Below are positions 23,967 through 33,778 of a stretch of DNA of 64,000 nt, one piece after another (the first letter of the stretch is position 1; every line of letters starts with the position of its first letter). The notes under the pieces were generated by a model that did not search any database, had not been told where the DNA came from, and saw only the letters and a list, made by a program, of their open reading frames with translations. Position numbers and translations under genes: made by a program. This DNA is from Rhizobium sp. ZPR4. GTDB lineage: Bacteria; Pseudomonadota; Alphaproteobacteria; Rhizobiales; Rhizobiaceae. Where the stretch lies: the NCBI RefSeq assembly GCF_040215725.1, contig NZ_CP157968.1:372001-436000 (forward strand). Reading direction: 5' to 3'.

Positions 23967-24734
23967 TCAGGCAGAAATCGCTTTGCTTTGAAGCGGCGAC
24001 TGATGAACCACGATCCGCGCGTGATAGGGGATGCGTTCATAAAGGTCGATGACATCCTGATTGACCAAGCGAACGCAGCCAGACGACGCTGCCTTGCCGA
24101 TCGAGCGCCATTCCGGCGAGCCGTGAAGACGGTAGAGCGTGTCCTTGCCGTTCTGGAAAATATAGAGCGCGCGGGCACCCAGCGGGTTCTTGATACCCGG
24201 GTCCATACCGCCATTGGCAACTGAATATTTCGCAAGTTCGGGCTTGCGGGCGATCATGTCGCCCGGCGGCTTCCAGCGCGGCCAATGCTGGCGCCAATGG
24301 ATGATCCCTTCACCCTGCCATGCAAAACCGTCGCGGCCAATGCCGACGCCATAGCGCATCGCCGTGCCGCCGCGCTCCACGACATAGAGAAATCTCGACG
24401 CCGTATCCACGACGACCGTGCCGGGCGCCTCGCCGGTCGGATCGGGGACGCGCTGCCGATAAAATTTGGAGTCCAGCTTGCGATAGGGAACGGCCGGAAT
24501 GACATGGCCGCCATCAACCACGGAGGCATAGCGTGCTTCGAGTTCGGGATCAGGCGCAATGACGCTCTGAGGCTCCGACGCAACGGGAACGACGGGCGGC
24601 ACGCGAACCGGAGCCGCAATGGGAGTTGGAACCGGGGCCGTGGTGGCACAGCCCGCAAGCGCTGCGGTCGCGGAGATCGACCCGAGCATGAAAGCCCGCC
24701 GGGAGAGAGTCTTTTCATTCTTGGTTGAGCGCAT
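23967..24734 (-). CDS. L,D-transpeptidase (YkuD domain), lipoprotein
   Basis: A 255-aa cell-envelope enzyme that would form 3-3 peptidoglycan cross-links or attach proteins to peptidoglycan. The leader MRSTKNEKTLSRRAFMLGS ends with lipobox ALAGC, and a Pro/Val-rich linker follows. The YkuD domain covers about residues 100-250: VVVDTASRFLYVVERGG, then the catalytic LHGSPEW and SSGCVRLVNQDVIDLY with the nucleophilic Cys. ATG 24734 is used, giving the normal leader, with AGGA upstream. It is a single-gene unit. Rhizobia carry many paralogues. Confidence 0.9.
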   Translation of the reverse strand: MRSTKNEKTLSRRAFMLGSISATAALAGCATTAPVPTPIAAPVRVPPVVPVASEPQSVIAPDPELEARYASVVDGGHVIPAVPYRKLDSKFYRQRVPDPTGEAPGTVVVDTASRFLYVVERGGTAMRYGVGIGRDGFAWQGEGIIHWRQHWPRWKPPGDMIARKPELAKYSVANGGMDPGIKNPLGARALYIFQNGKDTLYRLHGSPEWRSIGKAASSGCVRLVNQDVIDLYERIPYHARIVVHQSPLQSKAISA

Positions 24735-25101
24735 TCCGATCCTAACAAACCTCGCAAATTGATATCGCACCTTCGACCGATGAGGCCAAAAGAGGCGACA
24801 TGTCTAATCATTAAGTGGTGATGACCTCATAGCCATTCGGGACCTATGATGACAAGTTCACCAATACCATGACCATACAAACTCAATCGACGAGTGTGGG
24901 CCAGAAGCCACAGGGATCTTGCATTTCCACGGGGCACATCAAATGCTTACAGCCACACCGAGGCTCGAACGCTCTGGCTGCATGAGTGGCGTCCGCTCGC
25001 CGCAGCGCTGCAATATGTATTAGCCAACTACCGAAGGAGTGGCCGGGCAGACATTGCGCCCCATGTCCAGCCACGCCCTAATGCCAGGCGGCAAGCGGTT
25101 T
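24735..25101. other. Intergenic region without recognised feature
   Basis: About 370 bases between the L,D-transpeptidase start and the 3' end of the cyclopropane synthase gene. Small open frames here have no ribosome site or family resemblance. The transpeptidase promoter should lie in its left part. No clear hairpin was found. Confidence 0.5.
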
Positions 25102-26442
25102 CTAGAGGTTCCGCGAGGACTCGGCTCCAGATTGATTTTGCTGACGAGATTTACGTTCATCATGCAAGGTCAGATCTCGCCTTGCCCGCACGCTCGCGGC
25201 TTCGATTGGCCCTGCCTTTCCCTGCTCGGCAATAACAGCCCGTGCCCGCTCGATATCGACCATATAGTCGCGTGCCAACGGTAGGGCGGAAACGTTCTTC
25301 GTCAGCTGCAATTGCCAGTTCATGTGACCCATGCGACGGAAGGCAAGTTCGGACCCGACGAGGTAGAATTCAAACATCCGACAGAACCGCTCGTCATAGA
25401 GCTTGGCGAGGGTGCTTCTGTTCTTCGTGAAGCGCTCCCGCCATTGCTCAAGCGTCTTTGCATAGTGCAGCCGCAGGATTTCGATGTCGGTCGTCCAGAG
25501 ACCGGATTTCTCAACCACGGACAGGACTTCAGAGACCGCCGGCGAATAGCCGCCGGGGAAGATATATTTTGCAATCCACGGATTCGTGCTGCCGGGACCA
25601 TCGGTCCGGCCGATTGCATGGATCAGCGCGACGCCATCTTCCTTGAGCACGGAGCGGATCTTGTCGAAGAAGGTCTTGTAGTGGTTGATACCCACATGCT
25701 CGAACATGCCGACCGAGACGACGCGGTCGACCGGACGCGTCCAGGAGCGATAATCCAGCAGCTCGAACGTGACCATATGCTCCAGCCCGGCGTCCTTCGC
25801 GCGAGCTCTCGCAGCCAGCAATTGCTCTTCCGAAAGGGTGAGACCGGTCACCCTCGCTCCGAACTCTCGGGCCAGATATAGCGCCATGCCGCCCCATCCG
25901 CAGCCGATATCCAGAACCTCGAGACCCGGACGATCAAGCATCAGCTTCGATGCGATATGCCGCTTCTTCTTGAGCTGCGCTTCCTCCAGCGTCTCATCGC
26001 CGACAGAGAAATAGGCACAGGAATATTGCCTGTCGTCATCCAGCATCAGCGAATAGAGCCGCGCGTCGAGATCGTAATGATGCGCGACATTGCGCTTCGA
26101 ACGGCCTGCGAAATTCAATTGATCGAGATTTCGGCGCAGCCAGCGCACCTTTTCCATCAGCTTTTCGAAAGGATGGCTTCCGCCTTCCATCAGGTTGAGG
26201 GCGAGCAAATCAACCATCTCGAAGAGATCGCCGGATGCCGGCTCGACTTCGCCATCCATATAGCCCTCACCCAGCGCCAGGGCCGGATTGAGGAGCAGAC
26301 GGCGTTTTGCACGGGCGGTATTGATTTTCATCGTTGCGCGCGGTTCCGACCCCGTACCGAAACTGCGCGTGGAACCGTCCGGAAAAATGACCGTAAGCGT
26401 TCCGATTTTGATCAAGCGAGAAAGGGCTGCTTCTAGGAACAT
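25102..26442 (-). CDS. cfa: Cyclopropane-fatty-acyl-phospholipid synthase
   Basis: A 446-aa SAM-dependent methyltransferase that would add a methylene bridge to unsaturated acyl chains of membrane phospholipids. An N-terminal lipid-interacting region comes first. HHYDLDARLYSLMLDDDRQYSCAYF at about 121-145, SAM motif VLDIGCGWGG at about 176-185, and VSVGMFEHVGINHY near 250 follow, all hallmarks of CFA synthases. The C-terminal tail after about 420 is basic and variable. Single gene; the promoter should be in 26443-26779. Rhizobia usually carry more than one copy. Confidence 0.92.
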   Translation of the reverse strand: MFLEAALSRLIKIGTLTVIFPDGSTRSFGTGSEPRATMKINTARAKRRLLLNPALALGEGYMDGEVEPASGDLFEMVDLLALNLMEGGSHPFEKLMEKVRWLRRNLDQLNFAGRSKRNVAHHYDLDARLYSLMLDDDRQYSCAYFSVGDETLEEAQLKKKRHIASKLMLDRPGLEVLDIGCGWGGMALYLAREFGARVTGLTLSEEQLLAARARAKDAGLEHMVTFELLDYRSWTRPVDRVVSVGMFEHVGINHYKTFFDKIRSVLKEDGVALIHAIGRTDGPGSTNPWIAKYIFPGGYSPAVSEVLSVVEKSGLWTTDIEILRLHYAKTLEQWRERFTKNRSTLAKLYDERFCRMFEFYLVGSELAFRRMGHMNWQLQLTKNVSALPLARDYMVDIERARAVIAEQGKAGPIEAASVRARRDLTLHDERKSRQQNQSGAESSRNL

Positions 26443-26779
26443 GACAACTACCTGCTTATCGTTTCCTTACGGAAATATCCGTGACCCGAGGGCGGCGAAG
26501 AATCCCGTACCGGTATTGGTATCGAAAGCGTACTACTTAATCTGGTAAAATATCCAGATCATTTGCGACATCAAGGTTGAGTAAACTCAATCGCGATTGC
26601 GCAGACGCGCGACCCGTCTGCAGGATCACTGCTGAAGCTTTATATAGTCGGTCGGCTCCGGGAATGTGAGACATCCGCAGGCGGCAAAGAGTGCGCCCCG
26701 GCCAAATGCGGGCCGGAGAGCACCCGCTCTGCCGGGCAGCTACGCGTGCAACGAATGCATCGCCCCGGACGCGATGGTC
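26443..26779. other. Intergenic region with two inverted repeats
   Basis: About 340 bases between the cfa start and the SDR stop. TTGAGT-aa-ACTCAA (26577-26590) is a perfect palindrome that could be a cfa operator. GCAGACG-N7-CGTCTGC (26601-26621) is a hairpin that could end the SDR transcript. No gene is supported. Confidence 0.45.
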
Positions 26780-27553
26780 TTACCAGCAGGTAAAGCCGCC
26801 ATCCACGTTGACGACCGCGCCCGTCATCAGGCTCGCGGCGCCCGATACAAGGAAGAGAACGGCGCTGGCGACCTCCTCCGGCGTCCCCATCCTCCCCATC
26901 GGCGTATCGGCAAGCCAGGCCGGAATGCGTTCGCGATTGGCCTCGACCGCCATCACCATCGGCGTCTCGATATAGGTCGGGGCGACGGCATTCACCCGGA
27001 CGCCGTGCGGAGCCCATTCGGCTGCCATCGACCGCGTGAGATGATGGACCGCGGCCTTCGAAACATTGTATGGCGTCTGCGGCTGCGGCCGGTTGCAGAT
27101 GATCCCGGACATCGAGCCGAGATTGACGATGGCGCCGCGCCTTGCCGCAACCATGTGGCGGCCGAAGGCGCGCGAGCACCAGAACACGCCGTTGACGTTG
27201 ACATCCATCATGCGAAGCCAATCGGCGTCGGTGACGTCCTGCGAAGGAATACCGCTCTGGCCGATCCCGGCATTGTTCACCAGGATCGTCGCGGCGCGGC
27301 CGCCATCAGCAAGCTCCGTTGCGATCGCCTCCATGCGCGCGGAGTCCGTGACATCACCGATCCGCAGATCGATGTCGTAACCCTTATCCCTCAAAGCCAG
27401 AGCCTCCCGCGCGTCGGCCTCGCCACGCTCGATGACGACGACTGCAGCACCCGCTTCAGCCAATGCCTCTACGCAGCAAAGGCCGATGGCGCGGCCGCCG
27501 CCCGTAACCACTGCGCGCTCGCCAACGAGCTGAAATTTCTTCTGATAGCCCAT
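26780..27553 (-). CDS. Short-chain dehydrogenase/reductase (polyol/sugar type)
   Basis: A 257-aa NAD(P)-dependent oxidoreductase of the classical SDR family. The cofactor loop is TGGGRAIG near residue 17, NNAGIG lies near 95, the active site is YNVSKAAVHHLTRSMAAEW with Tyr and Lys near 160, and the C-terminus is VNVDGGFTCW. A GAGGAG ribosome site precedes the ATG. It lies 11 bases after the neighbouring ribitol-dehydrogenase-like gene on the same strand. The cluster suggests polyol or ketose interconversion, but the substrate is unknown. Confidence 0.85.
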   Translation of the reverse strand: MGYQKKFQLVGERAVVTGGGRAIGLCCVEALAEAGAAVVVIERGEADAREALALRDKGYDIDLRIGDVTDSARMEAIATELADGGRAATILVNNAGIGQSGIPSQDVTDADWLRMMDVNVNGVFWCSRAFGRHMVAARRGAIVNLGSMSGIICNRPQPQTPYNVSKAAVHHLTRSMAAEWAPHGVRVNAVAPTYIETPMVMAVEANRERIPAWLADTPMGRMGTPEEVASAVLFLVSGAASLMTGAVVNVDGGFTCW

Positions 27554-27564
27554 GGCTTTGCTCC

Positions 27565-28290
27565 TCAGATATCGAAGGCGCTTGGCAAAACCACGACGTC
27601 ACGGATGGTCACGTTGCGCGGGCGCGTCAGCATGAACATAATGGCATCAGCCACTTCCTTGGGTTCGATCAAGGCGCCAGCTTCCTTGGCCTTGCGCAGG
27701 TTTTCTTCGGGCCAGTCGGCAAGCAAGGCACTGATGACCGGACCCGGGGAAACAGAGCCGACGCGGACACCACTCTTCAGAAGCTGGCGCCGCATGGTCT
27801 GAACGAAGCAGGTCATTGCCCATTTCGAGGGCGAATAGACGGGCTCCCAAGGGATTGCGGAATGCCCCGCGACCGAACTCGTGACGACGATGTCACCCGT
27901 CCCGCGCTCGATCATGTGCGGCGCGACGGTTCGAACATTCTTGATGACGACATTGACGTTGAGGTTGAGCATCCGGTCTATGGCGTCGAGATTGGCCTCC
28001 ACCAAGTCGCCGCCGATATAGGTGCCGGCATTTGCATGAAGGATATCGAGGTGATCGACCTTGGCGAGGATGCCATCCAACAGCGAGGCGCATTGTTCCG
28101 GATCAAGCAGATCGACCACAAGCGGGATGGCCCGGTCGCCCAGGCGCTCGCACACCGATGCCAACGCTCTCTCATCCCGATCGACCAGAATGACCTTCGC
28201 CCCAGCTGCAATCATGGCTTCCGTCGAGGCCAGCCCGATCCCCGATGCCGCGCCGGTCACCGCGGCGATCTTCCCCTTCAATTCATCCAT
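27565..28290 (-). CDS. SDR-family oxidoreductase, ribitol 2-dehydrogenase-like
   Basis: A 241-aa classical SDR. TGAASGIG lies near residue 13, HANAGTY near 88 replaces the usual NNAG, and the catalytic motif is YSPSKWAMTCFVQTMRRQL. The sequence is reminiscent of rhizobial ribitol dehydrogenases. GGAGGAG lies just before the ATG. It sits between a second SDR and a PfkB kinase gene on the same strand, consistent with a polyol catabolic operon. The ribitol assignment is from resemblance only. Confidence 0.82.
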   Translation of the reverse strand: MDELKGKIAAVTGAASGIGLASTEAMIAAGAKVILVDRDERALASVCERLGDRAIPLVVDLLDPEQCASLLDGILAKVDHLDILHANAGTYIGGDLVEANLDAIDRMLNLNVNVVIKNVRTVAPHMIERGTGDIVVTSSVAGHSAIPWEPVYSPSKWAMTCFVQTMRRQLLKSGVRVGSVSPGPVISALLADWPEENLRKAKEAGALIEPKEVADAIMFMLTRPRNVTIRDVVVLPSAFDI

Positions 28291-28412
28291 CCTCTTCTCC
28301 TCCTTGTGTTAAAACAGTTTTGATTTGCCGGCACTGCAGATCACACCGATGCGACACGCATCGAACAGCCTTCCTCCATGCGCCATCGCCGGTGCGGCCA
28401 GATGGATCTGCA

Positions 28413-29390
28413 TCAGGAACATCTTTCCGTGGCTGCAATGAACGCGTCGAGTTGTTCTCTGGTGCCGGCGCCCTCCATCGGGCCGACAACGGTGACATTG
28501 CGCGCGCCGGCCGCGGCCGCATAGGTCAGGGCGTCTGTCGCCGACATGCCCAAACGGCGGCAGGTGAGATAGGCGCCGCCGAAGCAATCGCCGGCGCCGG
28601 TCGGATCGATTTCTCTGACGACGAAGGCCGGTGCATCGATGCGCTCGCCTTCCCTGCTGTAATAAGTCGCGCCATCGGCTCCGCGCTTCAGCACGATTTC
28701 CTTGACCCCGATTTCGAACAGGCGGCCGATCGCATTGGTTTCACCCTCGACGCCGGCCGCACGCTCAAGCTCCTCTCCCGAGGGCAGCAGCAGATCGGCC
28801 TTAGCCACAAGCTGGGCAAACCGCCATTCGGTGGCCTCGTCGAGCTTGAGCTCCTTGCGAATATTCGGATCGACGGAAAGCGTACCGCCGCGGGCCTTGA
28901 CGATATCGACTGCCTTGTCGATCACCTCACATGCGCTCCGAACCGATAGCGCAGAGCCCATCACATGCAGGTGCCCGGCCCGGCCGATGAGATTGCTGAC
29001 ACTTTCGCTCCAGCCAAAGCGGGCGGCCGCAGACGTCGCGATATTATAAACGAAGTCACGGGAGCCGTCCTCGCGGTAACGAACGAAGGCGCTGCCCGTC
29101 GGATAGTCGGGATCGACGGCTATCGCCGAGATATCGACGCCGTCATCCTTGAGCCTTTCGAGATTCACACGGCCGAAATCGTCCGAACCGACGGCGCCGA
29201 TCATCGCCGCGCTGCCGCCAAGCCGCCCGCATTGGGAAATGAAGATCGCCGGCGCACCGCTGGCAAAGGGGCCGACGAGCGACTGCGCCTCCATGAAACC
29301 ATTGCCGACCGTCGTGGCGACGATTTCCACGAGGATTTCGCCGACGCAAACCGTCGGGCCAAGCTGGTCGGGTGCCAGTACTGAGCTCAT
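28413..29390 (-). CDS. PfkB-family sugar kinase
   Basis: A 325-aa ribokinase-type kinase. Two-glycine region [20 protein letters not shown] lies near residue 50, and the C-terminal signature [14 protein letters not shown] carries the catalytic Asp. ATG 29390 ([20 protein letters not shown]) has AGGA upstream and gives the normal family start. As first gene of the leftward cluster it would phosphorylate the ketose made by the dehydrogenases. The substrate (for example tagatose, fructose or ribulose) cannot be read from sequence. Confidence 0.88.
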   Translation of the reverse strand: MSSVLAPDQLGPTVCVGEILVEIVATTVGNGFMEAQSLVGPFASGAPAIFISQCGRLGGSAAMIGAVGSDDFGRVNLERLKDDGVDISAIAVDPDYPTGSAFVRYREDGSRDFVYNIATSAAARFGWSESVSNLIGRAGHLHVMGSALSVRSACEVIDKAVDIVKARGGTLSVDPNIRKELKLDEATEWRFAQLVAKADLLLPSGEELERAAGVEGETNAIGRLFEIGVKEIVLKRGADGATYYSREGERIDAPAFVVREIDPTGAGDCFGGAYLTCRRLGMSATDALTYAAAAGARNVTVVGPMEGAGTREQLDAFIAATERCS

Positions 29391-29797
29391 TGCAATCCTG
29401 CTTTCGATACCTGTTGTTCTCAACCCGCGGCAGCGTGTCGTTACACTCCATCCTCATCGCAAGGCTGATTGTTTTCCAGCAAAAAGAAGCGCTGGTGGAA
29501 CATATATGCCGGCTTAAACCTCCGACCAGGCTCCCCCTTCTTTTCACGCGTGATTTCAGCATTCGTAATGAATTCAAGCATGATTCCAGCGGCTTCCGAG
29601 CGCGACCCTTCGACGCGGCGATTATGGATCGCCAGCACGGACATCGCGAAATCCAGCAAATTGCGCTGCTTGCGGATGCCTTCATCCGTAAGGAAATTCG
29701 GTTCACTTCGGATAGAACGTTGCATTTTCATGTTGACCCCTGCCGCATTCGCATTTTCGATCGGGGAACCGGCAGGAGATCGAAAAAGGAAGTTCCG
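29391..29797. other. Divergent intergenic region of the polyol cluster
   Basis: About 400 bases between the PfkB gene and the divergent SDR gene. It should contain both promoters. A minus-strand open frame spans part of it (down to 29441), but it has no recognised domain or convincing start. No regulator gene was found in the cluster. Confidence 0.45.
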
Positions 29798-30523
29798 ATG
29801 AGTTTCGAAGGCAAGAGAGTAATCGTCACCGGCGCAGGCAAGGGCATAGGCCGAGTGACCGCGGAGATGCTGATAAAGCGCGGTGCACATGTCGTGGCAC
29901 TGACCAGAAGCGCAGCGGACGTCGCTTCCTTGCGTGATGAGCTGGGCTGCCAAGCCATTCAGGTCGATCTTGCCGATGCCGATAAGACCCGGGAGGCAGC
30001 AATCGCTGCGCTTCCGGCAGATTATCTTGTCAACTGCGCAGGCACGACCGAGTTGCAGCCGTTCCTAGAGACCACCGTCGAAGCCTTCGATCACCTGCAT
30101 GCGGTGAACACCCGCGCCCCGATGATTGTGGCCCAGGAATTCGCACGCTCATTGATCAACAGGGGCCTTCCAGGCGCAATCGTCAATGTCTCCTCCATTG
30201 CCGCCTTCATCGGCATACCGGATCATGCGTCCTATTGCTCATCGAAGGGTGGCTTGGACGGCCTGACGCGGGTGATGGCCAGGGAACTGGCCCCCAAGGG
30301 CATTCGCGTCAACGGCGTGCATCCGACGGTGACGCTGACGCCGATGGCCGTCAAGGCATGGAGCGATCCCGAAAAGGCAGCTCCCATGCGCGATCGCATT
30401 CCGGTCGGCCGCTTTGTCGAACCGGCAGAGGTCGCAGAGGTGATCCTGTTCCTGCTTTCCGACGCGGCAGCCATGGTGAACGGCATCTCCATGCCGATCG
30501 ATGGCGGTTATATGATCGCCTGA
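29798..30523 (+). CDS. SDR-family oxidoreductase, L-xylulose reductase-like
   Basis: A 241-aa short-chain dehydrogenase. TGAGKGIG lies near residue 12, NCAGTT near 82, catalytic YCSSKGGLDGLTRVMARELAPKGIRVNGVHPT near 148, and C-terminus MPIDGGYMIA. The short NVSSIAA core and D-type cofactor region resemble dicarbonyl/L-xylulose reductases. ATG 29798 is preceded by AAAGGA. It is divergent from the PfkB-SDR-SDR operon and probably part of the same polyol/pentulose route. The substrate is inferred. Confidence 0.84.
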   Translation: MSFEGKRVIVTGAGKGIGRVTAEMLIKRGAHVVALTRSAADVASLRDELGCQAIQVDLADADKTREAAIAALPADYLVNCAGTTELQPFLETTVEAFDHLHAVNTRAPMIVAQEFARSLINRGLPGAIVNVSSIAAFIGIPDHASYCSSKGGLDGLTRVMARELAPKGIRVNGVHPTVTLTPMAVKAWSDPEKAAPMRDRIPVGRFVEPAEVAEVILFLLSDAAAMVNGISMPIDGGYMIA

Positions 30524-30549
30524 GATCACGCCGTTGACGATGCTGGATG

Positions 30550-30574
30550 GCAGTAGCGCTTATTTCGCTGCTGC
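30550..30574. terminator. Hairpin between convergent SDR and VOC genes
   Basis: GCAGTAGCG at 30550-30558 pairs with CGCTGCTGC at 30566-30574 (one G-T pair), loop cttattt. The VOC gene stop codon lies in the loop. It may end the SDR transcript. Confidence 0.4.
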
Positions 30575-31456
30575 ATGGATCTCCGCGACATAGCCACCGG
30601 GAAATTCCACCATCGCCGCCCGGCGTCTGTCCGAAGTGTAGGGGTCGGCAAGCACGCTTGCGCCATTGGCTTTGGCCTTATCAAGCGTCGCGGCGAGATC
30701 CACGACCTCATACCCGGTCGTTTCATGGCCGTATGGGAATGGCAGATGCCCGTCCGTGACAAGTACGGTCATCTTGCCATAGACGGACTCGATACGGATC
30801 CGTCGAAACGTGTCGTCGGGACGGCCGATCTCGACACCGGAAGCCTTCTTGTCGTCGGAGGCGACCTTGCCCTTCGAGAAAGCCAGGAAGGACTTGACGA
30901 ACTTGTCCGCAGTATCCGGGGACACGTAGACACGGTTCTCCGGGATGGTTTCCAAGGCCGTGTAATTCGGCTTGGCCGTATGCCAGTAGAGCTGCATGTT
31001 GACGCCACCTGGCCATTGAATGACGGCGTCACGGCCGATCGGATCGGGGAAGACGTCGACGACGACGGCTGCGCCTGCGGCTCGGGCCGCGGCAACGGCC
31101 TTATCCATATCGGTGACGAGGTAACCGGTTCGCTCCGCGCCGAACGGATAGGGAATAGGCGTCTTGAAGCCGAAAAGCGAGACGGTGCCGACCGGAGTTT
31201 GCAGCAGTTGCGATGTGGCGCTGCTCGGCGTCGGCGTCACCGTGGCGACCACCTGCTTCGTGCTGGTGCCACCGAACGTCCCCAGGAAGCTGCTGGCGAA
31301 AGCATCCACCTTGTCGGCATCGATATAGACATGGGAGGTATCGTATTGCGCGCCGACGCCGACCTGTGTCTGAGAGGCTCGGGCCAGGGCCGTACCGGTG
31401 GGTGCCAAAGCAAGAACGGCAAGCAGTCCTATCGTGTAAGCGTAGCGAGACGGCAT
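30560..31456 (-). CDS. Exported VOC-superfamily (glyoxalase/bleomycin-resistance-like) protein
   Basis: A 298-aa protein with a signal peptide (MPSRYAYTIGLLAVLALAPTGTALA), so periplasmic. It has two VOC-like modules, one around residues 40-155 (TSHVYIDADKVDAFASSFLGTFGG, ERTGYLVTDMDKAVAAARAAGA) and one around 165-295 (NRVYVSPDTADKFVKSFLAF, ETTGYEVVDLAATLDKAKANGASVLADPY). Such folds bind metals or small molecules; enzymatic function is unknown. ATG 31456 has GGAGAG upstream. Export of a two-module VOC protein is less common than the cytosolic form. Confidence 0.8.
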   Translation of the reverse strand: MPSRYAYTIGLLAVLALAPTGTALARASQTQVGVGAQYDTSHVYIDADKVDAFASSFLGTFGGTSTKQVVATVTPTPSSATSQLLQTPVGTVSLFGFKTPIPYPFGAERTGYLVTDMDKAVAAARAAGAAVVVDVFPDPIGRDAVIQWPGGVNMQLYWHTAKPNYTALETIPENRVYVSPDTADKFVKSFLAFSKGKVASDDKKASGVEIGRPDDTFRRIRIESVYGKMTVLVTDGHLPFPYGHETTGYEVVDLAATLDKAKANGASVLADPYTSDRRRAAMVEFPGGYVAEIHAAAK

Positions 31457-31603
31457 GTATTGGCTCTCCGTTGTTCCCGGCTCATCCTGATAGAGATCGA
31501 GCCTGACCACCAGACGTAAGTCATCGAAGAAGCTAAGATATTCGAAAAGAGCTGTTTGGTATGGAGCATCCGGGGCTTGCAGGCATATCTTGGAAGCTCG
31601 TCA

Positions 31604-31843
31604 CTACGCCGTTTCCTCATAGATCAGATTCGGCGCGACGATCCATTCGCCGCGTCTGAGCGACAGAACATCAAGCCTGCCCTGACGATCCCAAACGGCA
31701 ATGCCGACGAAACGATAACGGCTGCCGTTTCTGTCGACGACAGCATGTGAAATCGGTTTGCCGTTAACATAGCCGACAACAGGGCCCTCCTTCCTTGTTG
31801 CGGAGAGCAGGAAATATTCGTGAGGAATGCTCCGGCTTACCAT
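31604..31843 (-). CDS. Small hypothetical protein
   Basis: A 79-aa protein beginning MVSRSIPHEYFLLSATRKEG, with an even soluble composition and a beta-rich pattern (GYVNGKPISHAVVDRNGSRYRFVGIAVWDRQGRLDVLSLRRGEWIV). No domain is recognised. It lies between the VOC and hydratase genes, same strand, with a weak GGAT ribosome site. Coding seems likely from composition; function unknown. Confidence 0.5.
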   Translation of the reverse strand: MVSRSIPHEYFLLSATRKEGPVVGYVNGKPISHAVVDRNGSRYRFVGIAVWDRQGRLDVLSLRRGEWIVAPNLIYEETA

Positions 31844-32029
31844 CAGCCACGATCCCCACGCGGCAAGCTCAACCCCGCACCCGTCCGAGCACCTTTCTGC
31901 GCGCCTGGGCTCTCGCAGCTCGCTCGCAAGGGAGAGGATTTTGAGCGGAGGCGCCTGTTCTTCCTGATCTCGACAACGAATGGCTTTCGCTGCGGCCGCA
32001 TTATTCGTCCTTTCGACTCTTGATCCATT

Positions 32030-32800
32030 TTAATTGAAGACGCATTCGACCTGGCCGAGCGGCCCGAAGTCGACGGCCAGATGTTGGCCGGCACAGACCT
32101 GGAGGACCGCAGTGCAGGAACCGGTCGCCACGATATCGCTCGGCTCGAGCCGCCTGCCGTTTGCCGCAAGTGCCGCGGCAAGCCACGCAACCGCGTTTAG
32201 CGGATTGCCCATGATCGCCGACGAGTTGCCAGAAACCATCGTCTGCCGAAACAGAAAAGCCGTGACCTCGATTCCGGCGAGATCGCCGATGTCCACGTTT
32301 CCGGCATGGTCGCCGCAAAGCGTCGCAACGTGCAGGCCGAAATCCGCAATCGCGGCATTTGCGCCGGCAAACGCCTGCCGCGTCCGGCGGCCGATGACCC
32401 CGATTGCAGGCCGACAGCTCATGACCGCATCAGCCACGCTATCGAGGGAGATTTGCTCGCCTTCGTCCGGAAATGGCCTCAGCATCGTGAAAACGAGTTC
32501 GCATTGTATTCCGATGGTTCCCAGCGGCAGGCGGAAGTTTTGCGCCTTCTTTTGCAGGGCGGCGGACGGGATTTCGGAATAGATCGGCCCCTTCAGACCG
32601 AGAGTGCGGCACGACAGATCGCTCGTGCCGACAATCGCATAGCCCTTGCGCTCAAAGCCGAGTGCGTCCTGTGCAGCGGCCTGGATGTCATATGCCTCAT
32701 GTTGCGAGGCGATCAGATCGAGCGGAAGATCGCAAAGCTCCTCATGACGGCGACACTTCGCCAGAAGATCCGCTGTGGTATCCTTCAATTCGAAATACAT
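32030..32800 (-). CDS. 2-keto-4-pentenoate hydratase/fumarylacetoacetase-family protein
   Basis: A 256-aa protein of the MhpD/DmpE class. Family pieces include IQAAAQDALGFERKGYAIVGTS, the metal-site QCELVFTM near residue 97, VMSCRPAIGVIGRR, and the ending VATGSCTAVLQVCAGQHLAVDFGPLGQVECVF. Members hydrate 2-oxo-4-pentenoates or decarboxylate related keto acids from meta-cleavage pathways. No meta-cleavage genes are adjacent, so the physiological substrate is open. A GGAG ribosome site precedes the ATG. Confidence 0.85.
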   Translation of the reverse strand: MYFELKDTTADLLAKCRRHEELCDLPLDLIASQHEAYDIQAAAQDALGFERKGYAIVGTSDLSCRTLGLKGPIYSEIPSAALQKKAQNFRLPLGTIGIQCELVFTMLRPFPDEGEQISLDSVADAVMSCRPAIGVIGRRTRQAFAGANAAIADFGLHVATLCGDHAGNVDIGDLAGIEVTAFLFRQTMVSGNSSAIMGNPLNAVAWLAAALAANGRRLEPSDIVATGSCTAVLQVCAGQHLAVDFGPLGQVECVFN

Positions 32801-33778
32801 CTTCGCGCTCCAATCTTAACAACTGGCTGTCACGCAAAGATGGCCCGACATGCATAGTCGTTCCATTCGGCGCAAAGCACGAAGAAATTAAAATCTCATA
32901 GTGACCGCTTCTTCTCGTCGAATGATAACGGGATAGGGTCGTTCAGTGCCTTGCTACGGCCGCGTGAGCTGAGACCGGCCGGGCGGCGATGCTATCTCGA
33001 AGAGGAATCCTGTATTGCTCACGAGACTGCCGCAAGGATGCAAACGCCATGAAACCAAACAGCATAGCGGATTCGCGGCCCGAGAGCATCGAGCCGCAGT
33101 CGCTATGGCTTCAATGCCGACATAGCCGCATTGGTCAGCCCATCAGCCGCAACGTTTCAGATCATCCTGCTGGCGATGACGCCAGGGTCCGCTCAGGATT
33201 TCTTGTGCGCGGCCTTAAGGGCGGTCCACTGCGCACGCCGCAACCGGGTATGCGCAAAGCTGATCCTGCCGGATCGTGCTGCGGGGAGCAGCCGATGCCG
33301 ACCAGTGCCCCGAATATACGATCGAAGCTGACACTAGGGAGAATCGACCCTCCTGTCTGCGTCCATTTTTGAACGCACCAAAGTTGCTTTACCCTTCTGC
33401 TCACTCCATCCGAGAAAGGAGGTCATAAGGGTTTGGGGCGAATAAGAGAAGAAGACAGGGATGCCCTTGCGGAGCGGCGGTCGGACGTCCGATCAACGTC
33501 GTCAATCCGGGCATGTTGCCGAACCCAGCAAGGTCTTAGAGCCTGATCCGAAATTATGGCGCGTAGTATCAGCACTTTATCCTTGGCGGATGCCCATTTT
33601 CTTGATTTTGTGGGTTTGCGATAGGCCGGAGGAGATCGGTAACGGCTCAGTGTGAATTCCCGCTTTTCGTTCAGTTCTTCTCCATCCAAAAGCGGTTTAT
33701 TCTACGTCAAAACGCAAGATCGGTGGAGTACACTTAAGATATAAGCGCCTAACTGGTGCCGCTACGGAGTAAAGAACG
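32801..33778. other. Gene-poor region of about 1 kb
   Basis: No frame here shows a domain, a good ribosome site and sensible composition together. The sequence is lower in GC in places and precedes an AraC gene and an insertion sequence, suggesting degraded or transferred DNA. Promoters for the hydratase and AraC genes should lie at its ends. Confidence 0.5.

Noticed and set aside
29441..29953. Minus-strand frame in the polyol intergenic region
   Set aside because: Half of it overlaps the SDR gene antisense, and no domain or convincing ribosome site is present. It was not annotated as a gene.
32989..33372. Plus-strand frame of 127 codons in the gene-poor region
   Set aside because: No ribosome site, domain or coding-like composition was seen.
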